A stretch of 64,000 nucleotides of DNA from an uncultured Bradyrhizobium sp. (lineage in GTDB: Bacteria; Pseudomonadota; Alphaproteobacteria; Rhizobiales; Xanthobacteraceae): the NCBI RefSeq assembly GCF_947648125.1, contig NZ_CANSMR010000014.1:1-64000 (forward strand), given 5' to 3'. Both the position numbers and the translations under genes were made by a program. Positions 61,318-64,000 of this stretch are shown here, one piece after another (the first letter of the stretch is position 1; each line of letters opens with the position of its first letter). The notes under the pieces are model-generated. The model made no database searches. It worked only from the letters and a program-made list of their open reading frames with translations, and had not been told where the DNA came from.

Positions 61318-63186
61318 ATGACCGCCCAGCCCGCCCTCGATCATGCATCCGCTTCGCCCCGCGACGCACGATCCGTGCTCAGTTCCGTATTCGGCCTGTC
61401 GGGCTTCCGCGGCGCGCAGGAGAAGATCGTCCGCCACGTCACCGATGGCGGCAATTGCCTGGTGCTGATGCCGACCGGCGGCGGCAAGTCGCTGTGCTAC
61501 CAGCTGCCATCGCTGCTGCGCGACGGCTGCGGCATCGTGGTGTCGCCCTTGATCGCGCTGATGCGCGACCAGGTCGCGGGCCTCACCGAGGCCGGCGTCA
61601 ACGCCACGGTCTTGAACTCGACGCTGTCCTATCAGGAAGCGTCCGAGGTCGAGCGGCGGCTGCTCGCCGGCGATCTCGATCTGCTCTATGTCGCGCCGGA
61701 ACGACTGCTGACGCCGCGCTGTCTCAATCTGCTCGGCCAGGCGCAGATCGCGCTGTTTGCGATCGACGAGGCGCATTGCGTCTCGCAATGGGGCCATGAC
61801 TTCCGTCCCGAATATATTGGCCTGTCCGCGCTCGCCGAGCGCTTCCCCAAAGTACCGCGCATCGCGCTGACGGCGACCGCGGACGCGCTGACGCGAAAGG
61901 AGATCGCCGAGCGGCTGTCACTCGCCGACGCGCCGGAGTTCGTCGCAAGCTTCGACCGCCCCAACATCCGCTACGAGATCGTCGACAAGCAGAACGCCAC
62001 CACGCAGCTGAAGAACTTCATCAAGGAGCGGCATGCCGGCGACGCCGGCGTGGTCTATTGCCTGTCGCGCGCCAAGGTCGAGGACGTCGCGGCGTCGCTG
62101 AGCGAGGCCGGCATTCCCGCGCTGCCCTATCACGCCGGGCTCGACGCAAGCGTGCGTGCCCGGCATCAGGACCGCTTCCTCAATGAGGACGGCATCGTGA
62201 TCGTCGCGACGATCGCGTTCGGCATGGGAATCGACAAGCCGGACGTGCGCTTCGTCGCGCATCTCGATTTGCCGAAGAGCATCGAGGCCTACTACCAGGA
62301 GACCGGTCGCGCCGGCCGTGACGGCAAGCCGTCGGCCGCGTGGATGGCTTACGGCCTCTCCGACATCGTGCAGCAGCGCCGCATGATCGACGAATCGACC
62401 GGCTCCGATGCCTTCAAGCGCGTCTCGATCGGCAAGCTCGACGCGCTGGTTGCGCTCGCCGAAACCGTGCATTGCCGGCGCCAGCGCCTGCTCGGCTATT
62501 TCGGCGAGACCCGCACCGACGAAAGCTGCGGCAATTGCGACAACTGCCTGACGCCGCCGCGTGTCCGCGACGGCAAGGTGCTCGCACAGAAGCTGTTGTC
62601 CTGCGTCTATCGCACCGGGCAGCGCTTTGGCGCCATGCACCTGATCGACGTGCTGGTCGGGCGACTGACCGAACGCGTCAAGCAGTTCAATCACGACCAA
62701 TTGTCGGTGTTTGGCATCGGCCGCGAGCTCAATGAGAAGCAATGGCGTGCGGTGCTGCGCCAGCTGGTGGCGATGGGCCATCTGCGCGCCGACAGCGACG
62801 CCTTCGGCGCGCTGAAGCTGACCGACAGCGCCCGCGGCGTCTTGAAAGGCGAGACCGCGGTGATGCTGCGCGAGCAGCCGGAAGGTGCGCGCAACCGCGC
62901 GGTGCGCAGCAAGTCGCGCCGCGGCGAGCTCGCGCCCGCGGCCGACAGCCCCGGCGGGATCGCCAGCCCCGCGCTGCATGCGGCGCTGCGCGCGTGGCGT
63001 TCGGAGGTCGCGCGGCAGCGCGGTGTGCCGGCCTATGTGGTACTGCACGATTCGACTATCGACGGCATCGCCGCGATGCGTCCGGACACCCTGGACGAAC
63101 TGCGCAACATCGCCGGGATCGGCGACAAGAAGCTCGAGCATTACGGCGACGAGCTGATCCGGATCGTGAAGTCCAACGACGGCTGA
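61318..63186 (+). CDS. recQ: ATP-dependent DNA helicase RecQ
   Basis: The 622-residue RecQ has motif I TGGGKSLCYQLP, motif II IDEAHCVSQWGHDFRPEY, motif III LTATAD, motif V/VI IAFGMGIDKPDVRF and QETGRAGRDG, the RecQ-Ct zinc cysteines (CRRQRLLGYF...CGNCDNC) and a C-terminal HRDC domain. It unwinds recombination intermediates with 3'-5' polarity. ATG 61318 gives the normal N-terminus. Confidence 0.96.
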   Translation: MTAQPALDHASASPRDARSVLSSVFGLSGFRGAQEKIVRHVTDGGNCLVLMPTGGGKSLCYQLPSLLRDGCGIVVSPLIALMRDQVAGLTEAGVNATVLNSTLSYQEASEVERRLLAGDLDLLYVAPERLLTPRCLNLLGQAQIALFAIDEAHCVSQWGHDFRPEYIGLSALAERFPKVPRIALTATADALTRKEIAERLSLADAPEFVASFDRPNIRYEIVDKQNATTQLKNFIKERHAGDAGVVYCLSRAKVEDVAASLSEAGIPALPYHAGLDASVRARHQDRFLNEDGIVIVATIAFGMGIDKPDVRFVAHLDLPKSIEAYYQETGRAGRDGKPSAAWMAYGLSDIVQQRRMIDESTGSDAFKRVSIGKLDALVALAETVHCRRQRLLGYFGETRTDESCGNCDNCLTPPRVRDGKVLAQKLLSCVYRTGQRFGAMHLIDVLVGRLTERVKQFNHDQLSVFGIGRELNEKQWRAVLRQLVAMGHLRADSDAFGALKLTDSARGVLKGETAVMLREQPEGARNRAVRSKSRRGELAPAADSPGGIASPALHAALRAWRSEVARQRGVPAYVVLHDSTIDGIAAMRPDTLDELRNIAGIGDKKLEHYGDELIRIVKSNDG

Positions 63187-63469
63187 ACTACGCGCCGAGC
63201 CTTAAACCAGTCCAAGCGTACTGCATTGACTGCGGTCACACGCTCCGCCGGGGCCGTGCAGGTCCACACAATCCCCGGCTGCATCGCCCAACCTGCCCCG
63301 GGTACCGCAGCCCTCGGCGCCGCGGCATAGGAGCCATACCCGGCGCGGCAACGCATGTGCTTGCGGGCCGCGCCGCCCTCGCCCTAATCTTTCGGTCGTC
63401 GCGTCCAACGAGGCGCGGCCAAGGCTTAACGACAAGACTTAACGACAAGATATAGGGAAGAGACGGGCC

Positions 63470-64000
63470 ATGGCTCAGGAGAGCACCGCGCGCAAAGCTG
63501 CGCGCCCTGCCGAAAGTGGAACGTTCGACGCCGTGGTGATCGGCGCCGGGTTCGCCGGCATGTACATGCTGCATCGGCTGCGCGGGCTCGGCTTCACGGC
63601 ACGGGTCTATGAGGCCGGCGGCGGCGTCGGCGGCACCTGGTACTGGAATCGGTATCCGGGCGCGCGCTGCGACGTCGAGAGCCTGCAATACTCCTTCTCG
63701 TTCTCCGAGGAACTCGATCAGGACTGGAGCTGGTCGGAGAAATATTCTCCGCAGCCCGAAATTCTCGCTTACGCCAACCACGTCGCCGACCGCTTCGACC
63801 TGCGCAGCCAGATCGTGTTCGACACCCGTGTCACCGCAGCGACCTTCGATGAGCAGGCAGGGAACTGGCTGATCGAAACCAACCGCGGCGATAAGGTCAC
63901 CGCCAAGTTCTGCATCATGGCGGTCGGCTGCCTGTCGGCGCCGAACCGGCCCGCTTTCCCCGGCATGGCGGATTTCCGCGGGCCGATCTATCACACCGGC
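63470..64000 (+). CDS. Flavin-containing (Baeyer-Villiger-type) monooxygenase, 5' part cut by window edge
   Basis: The first 177 residues contain the FAD dinucleotide-binding GAGFAGM, then GVGGTWYWNRYPGARCD, the arrangement typical of Baeyer-Villiger monooxygenases, and IMAVGCLSAPNRPAFPG. It would insert an oxygen into a ketone using NADPH and O2. The BVMO fingerprint FxGxxxHxxxWP lies beyond the window. GGGAAGAGACGGGCC precedes ATG 63470. Confidence 0.9.
   Translation, partial: MAQESTARKAARPAESGTFDAVVIGAGFAGMYMLHRLRGLGFTARVYEAGGGVGGTWYWNRYPGARCDVESLQYSFSFSEELDQDWSWSEKYSPQPEILAYANHVADRFDLRSQIVFDTRVTAATFDEQAGNWLIETNRGDKVTAKFCIMAVGCLSAPNRPAFPGMADFRGPIYHTG

Overview
The window is high-GC alphaproteobacterial chromosome, most like a Bradyrhizobium or close relative. 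That is an inference from codon and GC style, the density of acyl-CoA catabolism genes and orphan branched-chain amino-acid binding proteins, and the many palindromic REP-like intergenic elements. No rRNA, tRNA, CRISPR array, transposase or integrase was recognised. Both ends cut a gene: a Liv-type substrate-binding protein at the left (minus strand) and a Baeyer-Villiger-type flavin monooxygenase at the right (plus strand).

Layout. 1-5.4 kb: binding protein, then a tripartite-efflux pair (RND pump and lipoprotein adaptor, minus strand). 6.2-14.6 kb: a surface/secretion locus with a 1915-residue repeat protein (cadherin-like and Ig-like repeats, a beta-helix region and a C-terminal metzincin-like zinc motif), three tandem phage-tail-collar (COG4675, MdpB-like) proteins, a GNAT acetyltransferase and a convergent DUF6916-like protein. 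15-41.8 kb: catabolic region. It holds an iron alcohol dehydrogenase, three AMP-forming acyl-CoA ligases, a TauD-type dioxygenase, a complete five-gene Dpp/Opp-type ABC importer, a biotin-dependent acyl-CoA carboxylase (two subunits) in an operon with a ligase and near a BKACE-family enzyme, two acyl-CoA dehydrogenases, a GST, an AraC regulator and two orphan Liv-type binding proteins. The probable logic is uptake, CoA activation, dehydrogenation and carboxylation of an organic acid or branched/isoprenoid acid; the actual substrate cannot be read from sequence.

42-46.1 kb: a Gram-negative class GN sortase and its dedicated VIT/vWA target ending in LPKTA, a membrane segment and RR, with a divergent helix-turn-helix regulator. 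46.3-49.4 kb: an NDP-forming acyl-CoA synthetase and a secreted trypsin-like protease. 49.8-55.0 kb: the most unusual segment. It holds a LuxR-type regulator with a degenerate receiver, a subtilisin-like protease whose C-terminal half resembles the cyanobactin maturation proteases PatA/PatG, three short genes (64, 59 and 113 residues) with strong hairpins around the first, and a membrane methyltransferase of the isoprenylcysteine carboxyl methyltransferase type. No YcaO cyclodehydratase is present, so this reads as an orphan, RiPP-like peptide-processing locus. 55.2-64 kb: HAD hydrolase, PsiF-like small secreted protein, MoxR/CoxE-type pair, a DUF2235 hydrolase, RecQ helicase and the partial monooxygenase.

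At least a dozen palindromic REP/MITE-like elements in several families lie between genes, including inside apparent operons.
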